Origin: Euperipatoides rowelli
Lineage: Eukaryota > Onychophora > Udeonychophora > Euonychophora > Peripatopsidae
DNA length: 15,790 nucleotides
Assembly: GCA_003024985.2 (NCBI GenBank)
Contig: PXIH01S0002416.1
Reading direction: 5' to 3' (one strand)
The notes below the pieces were generated by a model. It had not been told where the DNA came from. It searched no databases and worked only from the letters and a program-made list of their open reading frames with translations. Positions 1-8,708 of the stretch are shown one piece after another. Position 1 is the first letter of the stretch, and each line of letters starts with the position of its first letter. The position numbers were made by a program, and so were the translations under genes.

Positions 1-351
1 ATGTGAAAGTGATTACTATAAAACATGGGGGGGGGTGTTATGGGATCAGATGCCACCTTGTAATATTTTAACATGAAATGAAGCTAGAATTGATAGCAAT
101 ACGGTACTAGTAAAAATAAAAACTAAGATGTCAAGGAATTAGAGTAGAAATGGAAAAAATCCATTGTAGTGAATGAACAAAAAAGGTCTTCATATTATTA
201 ATGACTTGGATAGCTAGAAGAGCTAGTGATCCTTATACACTGTAAATGTCACCTTTACTCTAATTAAAAATAGAACTAATATAATACTAATAGAATGATC
301 AACAAATTTACTAGTTTCAATAATTAAATAGAAGAGCCTACAAGTCTGTGN
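1..351. other. AT-rich spacer, no gene seen
   Basis: No open frame of useful length and no recognisable protein, RNA gene or transposon end is visible. The stretch has a run of nine G at 27-35 and ends in the only ambiguous base (N) of the window, at 351, which marks an uncertain consensus position or a join in the assembly. Confidence 0.7.
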
Positions 352-1012
352 GATTTTATCTATTTGTTAATTAAAATAGCCTACAGTATATTGTAAGTTT
401 AAAACACGGAGCTCTATTGTTTTGAACTAACAAAAATAACCTATACAAACAAATTAGATCTAAATCTAATATTGAATTAGTTACAACAAATTTGTAAGTT
501 ATATTGCATGTTCTAAAAGTAAGAAGACATTAATACTAAATTAAAAAAGATGTGAGAATGAAGGAAGAAGAATGGACAGATGCTGTATAATAGAAGATAA
601 AGGAAGGAATGTAGAATTTTCCTACAAAATATTTCAAATGGACTCTGAGTCTGTATATACAAAGTTATCTAAAAATAAAATGGGATTTTATCTATTTGTT
701 AATTAAAATAGCCTACAGTATATTGTAAGTTTAAAACACGGAGCTCTATTGTTTTGAACTAACAAAAATAACCTATACAAACAAATTAGATCTAAATCTA
801 ATATTGAATTAGTTACAACAAATTTGTAAGTTATATTGCATGTTCTAAAAGTAAGAAGACATTAATACTAAATTAAAAAAGATGTGAGAATGAAGGAAGA
901 AGAATGGACAGATGCTGTATAATAGAAGATAAAGGAAGGAATGTAGAATTTTCCTACAAAATATTTCAAATGGACTCTGAGTCTGTATATACAAAGTTAT
1001 CTAAAAATAAAA
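352..1012. repeat. Exact 329-bp tandem duplication
   Basis: Bases 352-680 recur at 684-1012 with a period of 332 and a three-base linker (681-683). I found no mismatch between the copies by eye. The unit is AT-rich, has no long ORF, and looks like no transposon I know. Copy 1 starts one base after the single N. Perfect identity next to an N suggests that the second copy may be a gap-closing or haplotype-joining artefact. A very recent real duplication is the alternative. Confidence 0.93.
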
Positions 1013-1804
1013 GGCAAATGCCTTAACTTAGAAGGAAAATAAATTAGTATTTATGAGAGGAATAATACTTTTATAGAATCTAAAACAGGAAATGGCGGTC
1101 GGGAAAAATTTACACTGATTACGTGCCTACAGGAAGAACAAAGGAAAATGCGGAATCAAAGAAGGTGATATTAGAAGATAAAGGAGGGACAGAAGAAGAC
1201 TTCAACCCAATATTCATTTATAGAGTGTGCAGTAATCCTTAGAAAAGATGGCAAACGAATCTACAATCGCTAATCCAGCTCTTATCCCCTCATGCTTTCC
1301 CACCCAAATCCCCGTTCTGTCTTCTGCCCTCAAAAAAACTATGATCAATGGGCTAAGAAAATCTGAAGGTCTAAGGTTTTTCACCAATATTGTTATATTA
1401 TTGGAATTACATGTACAGTATTTTGTGTTTGATAAATAAAAGTGTTCAATTGTTTAAGCCACTGTTTAGCAAAAGAGAAAAATATACTTATTTTTATAGT
1501 TGCACTAATGTCAGTTTTACATTGTCTATCAGTTAATCAAACATGAAATATTTAAAAGAAACAAATCATTATATGCATTAATTTTACTCATCCAGTCATT
1601 CAAAACAATGCAGAAACGAGTTTTGAATTTTTTTATCCCTATGATCATGAATTCTAGTAGCATGGATTGTCCACTCATCTACTAGCAAGCCTAACTGTAT
1701 TTATTGAATATTTAATAAATATAGCACATTTTTAATGTTTCTTTTTATTCTATAAAGTATACATTATTTCTTTAATATTTAGAAATGGGTATACACTTAT
1801 AGCC
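1013..1804. other. Spacer without a supported gene
   Basis: This is an AT-rich stretch. A 63-codon frame at 1248-1439 on the plus strand begins in an acceptable start context (AAGATGG) and is followed by an AATAAA at 1435-1440. It matches no family I recognise and shows no further exon, so I do not call it a gene. A short purine-rich phrase near 1169 resembles one inside the upstream duplication (near 585), which hints at old repeat material. Confidence 0.5.
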
Positions 1805-1818
1805 TTATTTATTTATTT
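1805..1818 (-). repeat. 3' tail repeat of LINE A
   Basis: On the plus strand this reads TTATTTATTTATTT, so the minus-strand element ends in repeated AAAT units. Short tandem units of this kind are the usual 3' end of CR1/Jockey-group LINEs, which do not carry a long poly(A). It follows the ORF2 stop by about 180 bases, as expected for the 3' UTR of such elements. Confidence 0.7.
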
Positions 1819-1998
1819 CCCATAAAAAGCTGATCTATCATAAACATGGTACTCATGGACCTTTGTCATAAATATACAAAAAAATCAAAATAAAGAATAT
1901 ATATGTACAAGTAAATACAGTACATAAATCTAAACATATACAAAAGAAATCATGCATAAAATCCAACAATATCTTTATAACTTATTAAAATTCATTGA

Positions 1999-2236
1999 TC
2001 AATAAGAATGCAAGCAGATTTTTGCAAAATGAAATAGGTTTTTAATTAATCTAATGTTACTCAGTAATTTATTCCATAGTTTCGGACCAGAAATTGAAAA
2101 GGCCTTGCTTCCCAATTTTTGTATTGGAGAATGGCACATATAGACCATTTATAGTACTTAGTCTAGATCTATGATTATGGACGTCTGATAAGGGTATAAT
2201 AAGATTGTAAATATACCTAGGTTTTTTGTTCCAAAT
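1999..2236 (-). pseudogene. LINE A ORF2 C-terminus
   Basis: Past the TAA at 2239-2237 the same frame continues sensibly (HNHRSR, NGLYVPFSNTKIGKQ). It then shifts by one base at a GG near 2100 and goes on through FSISGPKLWNKL and a hydrophobic/basic end to TGA at 2001-1999. The 'LYVP...GPKLWN.L' pattern is the conserved C-terminal signature of CR1/Jockey-group ORF2 proteins. This shows that the TAA at 2237 is a premature stop and fixes the true end of the coding region. Confidence 0.78.
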
Positions 2237-3584
2237 TTATTTGTGCATAAAAGTTGCTTTATTAAGTTGTCTTAATTTTTTACAAGATAACAGTCCAAGT
2301 TTTTGTTTCGCAGTGGAGGCACTACTCGGACCTTTTCCGAAAAATATAAATCTTGCCGTGAAATTTTGTATAATTTGAATTCTAGACTCCATTTTGCTAG
2401 AACAGTCTCCCCATACAATGTCTCCATATGACAGTCTTTTGAATGAGTGTGAATATAATGACTTAAGGTGGTGAATGTCAAAAAAATTTCTGAATTTTAA
2501 AAATAGTCTAGAAAGGCTCATAGCTTTTTTCGTTATACTTTTTATGTGGAGTTCCCAATTTAAATTTTTATCAATATTAATAACTAGAATTTTTATACAG
2601 TCTAGTAAAGGTATGTCAACTTCATTGATTTTTATAGACTCATTTAACTTATTAGCCCTTCTCAATTGACAAGAAGAACCAATAATTATTGCTTTCGATT
2701 TCACACGATTTATATTGAAGCCTATACTATGAATCCAGTTAGTTAATAACCTTAAGTCACTATTTATTTCTTTATACATATCCTTTCCACTGCAAATAAG
2801 GGTATGTCATCTGCAAAAAGAGACAGTTTAGACCTGATTTTAAGTTTAAATATTGGGTTGATGAACAGATTAAACATCAAAGGGACCAACGAGGAGCCCT
2901 GTGGAATGCCTTGATTGATTGTTAAAAACTGTGACTTTATGTTGACCAATTTAATACAATGTTTCCTGTCACTCAATAAATTCCTGAACCAAGCCACACT
3001 CATTTGACTTATAGGTAAAGTCTCCAATCTATCAATCAACAACTTGGTAGGAATAGAGTCAAAAGCCTTGCTCAGGTCTAGGGAAACCAAAAGCGAAGGC
3101 AAGCCATTATCCATATTTATTTGAAGGGTATTTGTTCGGTCAACAAGATTAGTAGTAGTTGAACTGAAGGGTCTAAAACCACTTTGATAATCATTAAGTA
3201 AGCCCTCTGATTCCACAAAAGAAGAAAACAATGTAAACGATCTTTTCTAGAACCTTTCCAAAAATTGTCTATTGAAATTGGCCTGTAGTTATTTGGCAGT
3301 TCTTTAGTACCCTCGGGAATAAGCACCATGTAAGATTTTTTCCAGTCATCCGGGAATTTTCCCGAAATCAACGAGAGATAATAAAAAGCAGTGGCTTTAT
3401 AACAGGGTAAAATTAGTTTTACAATTCTAAAGCCCAGACCATCAGGTCCGCATGGTGTTGTAACCTGTAGTTTATTTGTATCGGTTATTTCCTCTGTTGT
3501 GGTTTTAAGTTCAAAATTATATTGATACGAAGTGGGATCACTAGTGCTATTAAGGTCAGATTCAATTTCGCCCGAATGTCCCAT
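2237..3584 (-). pseudogene. LINE A reverse transcriptase domain (frameshifted)
   Basis: This domain copies element RNA into DNA at the nicked target. It is read from three minus frames (3584-3117, 3231-2764, 2779-2237). In order I see CGPDGLGFRIVK, FPDDWKKSYMVLIPE and NNYRPISI in the fingers, YQSGFRP, motif A LDLSKAFDS, GIPQGSSLVPLMFNLFI (motif B), and motif C LFADD at 2817-2806. Then comes the thumb with LLTNWIHSIGFNIN and the KSKAIIIGSS strand. Both Asp residues of motif C and the Asp of motif A are kept. The break at 3260-3264 is a five-base run where one base less continues the frame; the break at about 2790, right after FADD, is not in a run. Confidence 0.88.
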
Positions 3585-4094
3585 TCTAGGATTCCAATCT
3601 TGTGGAAGAATTCATTAAATGCATCAGACGATAGTGAGGTACTTAAGTTTTTATCCTTTTTAGAGCCAAGTAGCTCGTTTATCAATGACCAGGTTTTTTT
3701 TATATTACCTGAGGCTTTAATCAATTTCAATTTAAAGTATTCTTCTTTGGTCTTTTTCATCTTCCAATTAAGTTCGTTTTTTTTATTTTCTTGCACTTAG
3801 CTCACAACTGATGATCACCTTGATCAAGTGCTGATATACGAGCTTTGTTTTTCTGAGTAATTAATTCCAGAAGGTTGTTATCAACACATGGTTTCCTCTT
3901 ATGCATTCTTTTTTTTTAAAATAGTTATCACTGGTGCATGATTATCTAGAGTGTCCAATATCATTTCATTGAAATTAGACACCATATCATTAATATTATT
4001 AGTAAAAGCCAGATCATGCCATGGGATTGCATCAAGATCTTGAATAAATCTATCTTCATTAAAATGTTTGAATGACCGTTTAGTTATAGATTTT
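3585..4094 (-). pseudogene. LINE A endonuclease-RT linker
   Basis: The protein between the two catalytic domains can be followed across frames. It includes the phrase RFIQDLDAIPWHDL, a DTLDNHAP segment, and a lysine-rich helix with KKTKEEYFK and SGNIKKTWSLINELLG. This order (acidic/aromatic patch, LD-HAP, basic helix, then 'WSLINELLG') is characteristic of Jockey/CR1-type ORF2 proteins just before the RT fingers. The frame changes at a nine-base run (3909-3917) and an eight-base run (3777-3784). In both places one base more or less rejoins the frame. One in-frame TGA lies between them. Confidence 0.8.
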
Positions 4095-4901
4095 TTAATC
4101 TTTTTTATGAATTCTGATATTTAAATTACATGCCAACATTAGATGATCACTAAAACCATTTGTTAATATCAGCTCATTTAACAAGTTTTGTCTATTTGAT
4201 ATGACGTGATCAATACACGTAGCAGAATCAGAAGTAATTTTTGTAGGAGCCAAACACAATTGAGACAGTGAAAATTCTTCCAATAAACATAGATTTAGAT
4301 GTACTAGAGGCTCCAGCTAAATAATCAATGTTAAAGTCCCCTAATATCACCAGATCGTTGAGCAATGACTGAATAACCAAATAAAGTGCTCTTAGTTCCA
4401 GAAGGAAGTTTGGGGAACCTGGTGGTCGATATATTAACACAATAAACAGACTTCCTACTGAGGGATAAATTTTTATACCCATATGCTCGAAAGAGACATA
4501 GTTTGGTAAATCCCCGATAATTTCAGACCTTAGCTCACTAGTTACATAGATAAGCAAACCACCTCCCTTCATACCATTATCTCTATCTTTTCTGTAACAT
4601 GTATAATTATTGATAGAGAACAAGTCACTAGCGTATACGATTCAATCCAGGGTTCAGTAATCGCAAACACATCCGGTCTTTTACAATTAATGAAATGAGA
4701 AATCTCTTCAACTTTATTATATAAACTTTTCAAGTTATTATAGCATATCCAAATATTCTTAATGTAATTTCCTTCCCTCATTTTCGACAAAATTAAATCG
4801 TTATTAATAACATTAAGAGGGGGCCTAGAAATATAAGGAATATTCGGCTGAGCCTGAGGCCAACATCCAAGCAATTGTAAGGTAGTTCTGAAAACAAACA
4901 A
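4095..4901 (-). pseudogene. LINE A AP-endonuclease domain (frameshifted)
   Basis: This domain nicks the target DNA during target-primed reverse transcription. It is read in three overlapping minus frames: 4901-4569, 4623-4228 and 4283-4095. The first has the N-terminal strand, with a phrase ending in AITEPW that carries the catalytic Glu. The second has KGGGLLIYV, the IYRPPG strand, and ILGDFNID with the catalytic Asp/Asn. The third has IDHVISN and GFSDH with the terminal Asp-His pair. All expected catalytic residues are present, so only frame breaks disable it. One break (about 4623) is a missing base. The next (about 4290) is fixed by one base less in a TTT. The last (4101-4106) is fixed by one base less in a six-base run. 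The sequence upstream of the first methionine still looks partly coding, so the true start is uncertain. Confidence 0.85.
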
Positions 4902-4910
4902 TTGAATTAG

Positions 4911-5421
4911 CTACAAGATGTTAGAAAATGGTCTTTCTTAATATATGGAAGTGGGTATGCTTGCCTACCGTGCCGCCGTATACAGGTATATACGGTAGTC
5001 GACCGATCACAGCCCTTGCAAGACATTGCTTCTCTTTTTGTATCTCATTGAGCTGGAGGACTACATCTCTCACAAGAATAGGACATTTTGCATGCTACCT
5101 GTATATCAGTAAGCTACTGTATGTTAATTGAAGAGGTGAGAATGATATAAACCAAAGCCACACTTTTTGCAAAAAATATTTTGAATTAGTTGACATATTT
5201 GTCACCTGGGGGAGCTCATCAAAATATTTTAAGATTCCATGGCAGAACATTTTGAAAAATTAAAAATTAATTATTTTTGGGGATATTAACGACCAGTGAT
5301 TGTGCTTGTCATTAGGTGATTGTATGTCACCTAATGACACGCATGTCATTATGTGACATACAAACACGATTTGAACACCATATGAACCCATGTATGGTGT
5401 TGTACATCTAATAAATAGGAA
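4911..5421. other. Spacer with small palindromes
   Basis: No gene is supported. A short inverted repeat, CCGTATA...TATACGG, lies at about 4977-4996, and a stronger one at 5308-5338 is listed separately. The plus-strand frame at 4928-5131 and the minus-strand frame at 5260-5505 match no family I know; the latter runs through the palindrome. The 5' boundary of LINE A and any missing N-terminal part of the hAT relic would fall here, but I see no terminal sequence for either. Confidence 0.5.
5308..5338. repeat. Perfect 12-bp hairpin with related flanking arm
   Basis: GTCATTAGGTGA (5308-5319), a 7-base loop, and TCACCTAATGAC (5327-5338) form a perfect inverted repeat. A diverged copy of the left arm follows at about 5347-5358 (GTCATTATGTGA), then ACATAC, so three related arms occur within 60 bases. 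This could be the end of a foldback/MITE-type element or a chance palindrome. The hAT fragment begins about 85 bases downstream, but hAT termini do not normally look like this. Confidence 0.8.
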
Positions 5422-5745
5422 TTGGTGTCTGTGACAACTGAGGCCGTCCCAAATATGGTGAGTAAACATAATGGTTTTGTGAAATTTCTTAGCGAATATG
5501 TCCATCAGTCAATTATGCCGTTCCATTGCATTATGCACCAGGAAACGATGTGCACGAAAACAAGTATGAAGTCTTTTGAAAGTGTACTCTCAGTGGTAAC
5601 TACAATTGTGAACTTTATATCTGCACATTCTCTAAATAATCGCCAGTTCTCAAAGATGTTAGACGATGTAGATTCTTAATATGGTGGACTTCTTATGTAC
5701 AATAATGTTTGCTGGCTGAGTCATGGTGGCACACGAGACATTTGA
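5422..5745 (+). pseudogene. hAT-family transposase fragment (ZBED5/GTF2IRD2-like)
   Basis: The frame reads LVSVTTEAVPNM, then NGFVKFL, PFHCIMHQETMCTK, VVTTIVNFISAHSLNNRQF and MLDDVDS. After one TAA (5677-5679) it continues in the same frame with YGGLLMYNNVCWLSHG to TGA at 5743-5745. This is the central catalytic region of hAT transposases of the group that also gave rise to the vertebrate ZBED5, SCAND3/ZBED9 and GTF2IRD2 proteins; the family pattern is 'TTDGAPSM ... FHCIIHQE.LCAK ... VNFIR...L..RQF ... WLSRG'. The catalytic Asp of the TTDGA motif is replaced by Glu. Only about 100 of some 600 residues are present: no BED zinc finger upstream, no C-terminal dimerisation region downstream, and no terminal repeats. 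It is a dead relic on the strand opposite to LINEs A-C. Confidence 0.83.
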
Positions 5746-5939
5746 AAGTAATAAAAAGACTTTGAATGGCACACTAGTTGGTAAAAAGTTTGAAATGTGA
5801 ATATATTGTATGCATACATTCCGTTTCATATTTCCAGCTTTTAAAACACATTTTAAAACCAAAGGTATTGTTCAACACAAATAATCATTTCCTATGATAT
5901 GAAATGGCTTCTTAAAAACAGAGTCATCAATTTCCTTGT

Positions 5940-6890
5940 ATGTAATCCTCACCACTCCATATCTCTCCTTCCCATTTTTTAATTATTAACTCTTCAGCAA
6001 ACTTTTTACTCCCTCTATTCAATCACCCCCTTCACCCAGGCCTAATCAGTTCCTGAATATATCCTCATCATCTATTTCTCCATTCTTCACATTTCTATCA
6101 CCTCGCACCTTTCATTTTTCAATACATCTCATTTTAATCTATGCTCCAATTCCTCATCCTCCTTTCTACATAGATCACACAATTTATCCCTTTCTTTCAT
6201 ATACTCACTCATCCTTACCTTTATTTTTAAATCTCCTGCCTTGAAATAATTCACTTCCTGAATCATTTCTTTATAGATTCCCCTCTTTTTTTCTTCTTTT
6301 CTATCTCTCTCCATCTTTTCTCACTAGCTTTTCTATTTCTTTATTCCAACCTACATTTATAACTTTGTCTATCTCTCTTCCCTTCATCCCATAATATCAA
6401 ATACCACCCTAATCAATCTTTATCCACAATCATTATCTTCCACCATTTTGACCTACATTTAACGAACATACATTTCCTAAACACCCACTTAAATACTCTA
6501 TTTTCACCTATCAACTACATCCTTCCATACCTCTTCAGTTTTGCCTTCATCTCTCTTTCCTTAAATGTGCTCCATCCCATTGTATTGCCTCTAGTGCCAC
6601 TTCCATCTCCCTTCTGGAGAATATATACCCATCCCTTTCTGTATCCTTCCTGTCAATGTCAACACCTTTTTACTGCATGTTATCCTTTGTACTTCTACTC
6701 CCTTCTACGGAAGTATTTCTACCTCATATCTGCCATCATATATGTTGCCATGTTTATTATTCCTTCATTACTAACACGCCCCAAATATTTCCTTACTCTT
6801 CTAAAAGTAACCCCAAATTACTCTTACTGTTCTACTTAATCATTTACACTTTTTCCACAATATCCATTTCTCACCTTTTGTCCTTGTAAT
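5940..6890 (-). pseudogene. LINE B ORF2 C-terminal region with Cys-rich motif
   Basis: The clearest part is the minus frame 6314-6129, with KERDKLCDLCRKEDEELEH. It gives a C-x2-C ... H pattern typical of the C-terminal zinc-binding region (zf-RVT type) of LINE ORF2 proteins, thought to help bind nucleic acid. Downstream, after stops, AWVKGVIE is still visible; it corresponds to CLKGILVAWERR at the end of LINE C. Between 6320 and 6890 the sequence is low in G and frame-broken. I assign it to the connector between RT and the Cys motif by position only. Plus-strand frames in this stretch (6567-6839, 6656-6889) are antisense shadows. Confidence 0.65.
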
Positions 6891-7358
6891 TTTTTATTTT
6901 TCTGCAGTAAATTCTAATCCCAGTGCCATTCCAACGCTATTACATTCATCAAGCAATATCTGCATAGCTTCTTTACTTTGAGCCATCACTACCACATCAT
7001 CCTCAAACATCATACTTGGCAACACCTTATCTTTAATCCTATTAAACTTATTCCCTTATCTGTATACATTAATCCATCATCTCACCAGTTCATATATAGT
7101 ATAAAGAACACTGCCAACAGACATCCTCAAGACTGCAAAACTCCTGTCACTTATCTGACACTATACTCTCCAATTAAGACACATTTATTATTTTTATACA
7201 ATTTTTCCATTACTTTAACCCATTCTTCATTCATCTTATACCTACTATATCATGCTTTCTTCACATTCAAAAACCCTATTACCATTATTCTAATGTTTCT
7301 ATACCCTTTCAATTAGTTGTGATACCGCAAACAAACAATTCCCCTTTTCTAAACACAT
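6891..7358 (-). pseudogene. LINE B reverse-transcriptase palm (catalytically dead)
   Basis: Reading the minus strand, motif A is at about 7273-7241 as GFLNVKKA followed by a stop; the catalytic Asp found in LINE C (GFLDIKKAFD) is Asn here. Motif B follows at about 7130-7090: a TGA stands in place of one residue, then GCLLAVFFILYMNW, matching C's RQGCPLSAILFIIYMN. Motif C reads MFEDDVVV at about 7010-6993, with both Asp retained. Downstream, the VMAQSKEAMQ stretch corresponds to C's LFAESREDMQ. The domain stops at about 7352, where the insertion interrupts it; the rest of the RT resumes at 9231. Confidence 0.75.
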
Positions 7359-7408
7359 TATTATAATAATAATAACAGTCTCCATCCTAAATGTAGGATA
7401 GAGCTGTT
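7359..7408 (-). repeat. (TTA)n tract plus stem-loop at the insert end
   Basis: Next to the left flank lies TATTATAATAATAATA, followed by an imperfect hairpin at 7374-7408. The stem pairs AACAG with CTGTT, CTC with GAG, and ATCCTA with TAGGAT, around an AATG loop, with one bulge and one mismatch. On the minus strand the hairpin precedes the trinucleotide tract. LINE and SINE 3' ends often carry such a recognition hairpin followed by short tandem repeats, so this supports reading 7359 as the 3' end of the insertion. Confidence 0.6.
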
Positions 7409-7689
7409 ACTTAGTATAATGTTGGTCACTAGAAGAAATAAATTACAGAATATTACTATAACTAAGACACTGTTATCAATGCTGTTGTGATATATTTAAT
7501 ATATTCATTACGATATATTTAAAAACTAAAACTATTTGTAAGCACTAGAAAGATTAATTTTGTAAATAGTCTATAGTTGACACGATGGAGGAAATATTAA
7601 GAAAATTCTTAAACTGAAAATGGCAAACTAAAACTAAAGGCAAATTTCTCAATATATAACAAAAACAAAGCTTCGGACGTGATACATAG

Positions 7690-8370
7690 CCAGCACAGAA
7701 AGAGCTGTGAAACTAACATCACAGTATTGTAAAGTTATGATCAGTTTCAAATGGCTTTTGATAACATACCAAAAATATTGACTGTAGTGGGAACAAGCAG
7801 ATGCCATGGTGAAGGGTCTTGACTCCATTGGACAAAAGATGATAAGCCCTTGGATTAAAACTAAGCTAGTCATTGGAGGATCTTGAATCTCTGATTTACA
7901 CCATAAAATCAAATAAAAGTGATGCAAAAATACCTGGACCCATAGTGACTTAAGGGGGCCCGCCAAGGGACCTATGGCTATTATTATTATTTTTGTTACA
8001 CAAAGGGGCAAGATGTTTTCAGGGTGGTCTATACATTTTCAAAAATGTTAATCTTTAAAAATATCAGAAAAAAAGCTTATTAAATCTGAAAGGGGCCCAT
8101 AAAAACTTTTGTCCTGGGCCCCATATACAGGCTCTCAACGCCTCTGATACCGAGACGCTTGTTATTAAAACTATGACCTTTTTAAAATGGCTTCTGTAAT
8201 CATACCAAAAATGTGGGCTGAAAGAGGGCAAAGGCAGATGGGATGAAAGGTTTAACTCCATTGAACTCAAGTTGATAAACCCATTGAATTAAAACTAAGC
8301 TATTCTACTGATTGATCTTGAATTCAGGCTTACACACCAAAATCGTACAAAAGTTATACAAAGGCTATTA
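7690..8370. repeat. Diverged direct duplication, spacing about 436 bp
   Basis: Bases at about 7690-7935 and 8130-8370 align end to end. Shared blocks include ATGGCTT (7751 and 8187), CATACCAAAAAT, GGCAGATG/AGCAGATG, TGACTCCATTG/TAACTCCATTG, GATTAAAACTAAGCTA/AATTAAAACTAAGCTA and GATCTTGAAT. I judge identity at roughly two thirds to three quarters, so the event is old. The intervening 8 to 8.1-kb segment is unlike either copy and has GC-rich palindromes. Either an ancestral tandem repeat diverged, or a later element landed between the copies. Confidence 0.75.
8092..8122. repeat. GGGGCCCA hairpin, possible DNA-transposon end nearby
   Basis: GGGGCCCA (8092-8099) and TGGGCCCC (8115-8122) form a perfect 8-bp inverted repeat around a 15-base loop, which stands out in AT-rich DNA. 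Just beyond, CGCCTCTG at about 8138-8145 reads CAGAGGCG on the minus strand. CAGRGGCG followed by GGGGCCC is a common look for hAT-type terminal sequences. A second GC-rich block (GGGGGCCCGCC) lies near 7955. I found no matching partner terminus, so a hAT-derived MITE is only a suggestion. Confidence 0.5.
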
Positions 8371-8708
8371 TCCAGATCTCCCAACAGATAGCCGAAAAAC
8401 AACCAGAAGAATGTAGCAGATCAGTCAGAAGCCTCCACTGGAGTTTGGCATCTAGTGTGACACTCTACAGCCAGCCTAGCTATGTTTTCTCTGGCAAAAT
8501 ATTTCAGGTTTTCAACAGCTCATCGCTTGTAACCCAGTCTTCATTTCTGCCATATTACCTTACCAACGAACATTTTTATATAAGATCATATTTATATTTA
8601 TGAATTTGTTCTAATTTCAAAGAACATTCGATTGAAAATACATTATGCTAAATGTAATCATCGGTTTCTAAGTATTCTGATCAGATAAGTTAAACTTTGA
8701 AAGTGGCT

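Larger units (their letters stand above)
1805..4910 (-). mobile_element. LINE A, Jockey-group-like non-LTR retrotransposon, 5'-truncated
   Basis: The minus strand carries the ORF2 of a target-primed retrotransposon in the correct order: AP-type endonuclease (about 4901-4095), linker (4094-3585), reverse transcriptase (3584 to about 2500), and a C-terminal tail ending at a TGA at 2001-1999. A 180-bp 3' UTR and an ATAAATAAATAA-type tail at 1818-1805 follow. Key motifs are GDFN (4341-4330), SDH (4151-4143), LSKAFDS (about 3085-3055), PQGS in motif B, and FADD (2817-2806). I see no ORF1, so the copy is probably 5'-truncated near 4905. The Jockey superfamily (Jockey, CR1, Daphne and similar) is inferred from the C-terminal GPKLWNKL motif and the short-repeat tail; the exact clade is not resolved. 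The reading frame is broken about ten times, largely at homopolymers. No clear target-site duplication was found. Confidence 0.88.

Noticed and set aside
1248-1439. 63-codon plus-strand ORF with a good start context and a nearby AATAAA
   Set aside because: No recognisable domain, no splice-linked neighbour, and this length is expected by chance. A transcript would be needed.
2237-4901. LINE A as a group II intron, retron or other prokaryotic RT system
   Set aside because: The AP-endonuclease domain fused upstream of the RT, the Jockey-type linker and the C-terminal GPKLWN motif are specific to eukaryotic non-LTR retrotransposons.
4905-4935. Possible 3' splice site (TTGTTTGTTTTCAG on the minus strand, about 4902-4888) before the LINE A endonuclease
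   Set aside because: LINE ORF2 is not spliced. A pyrimidine tract with AG is common by chance, and no upstream exon is visible.
5260-5505. 81-codon minus-strand ORF
   Set aside because: It runs across the palindrome and antisense to the hAT start; no family resemblance.
5659-5862. 67-codon minus-strand ORF
   Set aside because: Its far part is antisense to the end of the hAT fragment and the remainder matches nothing.
6567-7316. Plus-strand ORFs of 90, 77 and 112 codons
   Set aside because: All are antisense shadows of decayed LINE B, created by its G-poor strand, which has few stop codons in some frames.
7649-8270. Two minus-strand ORFs (120 and 68 codons) that resemble each other at protein level
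   Set aside because: The resemblance is explained by the underlying DNA duplication. Composition is hydrophobic and motif-free, and the shared stretch is not better conserved in protein than in DNA.
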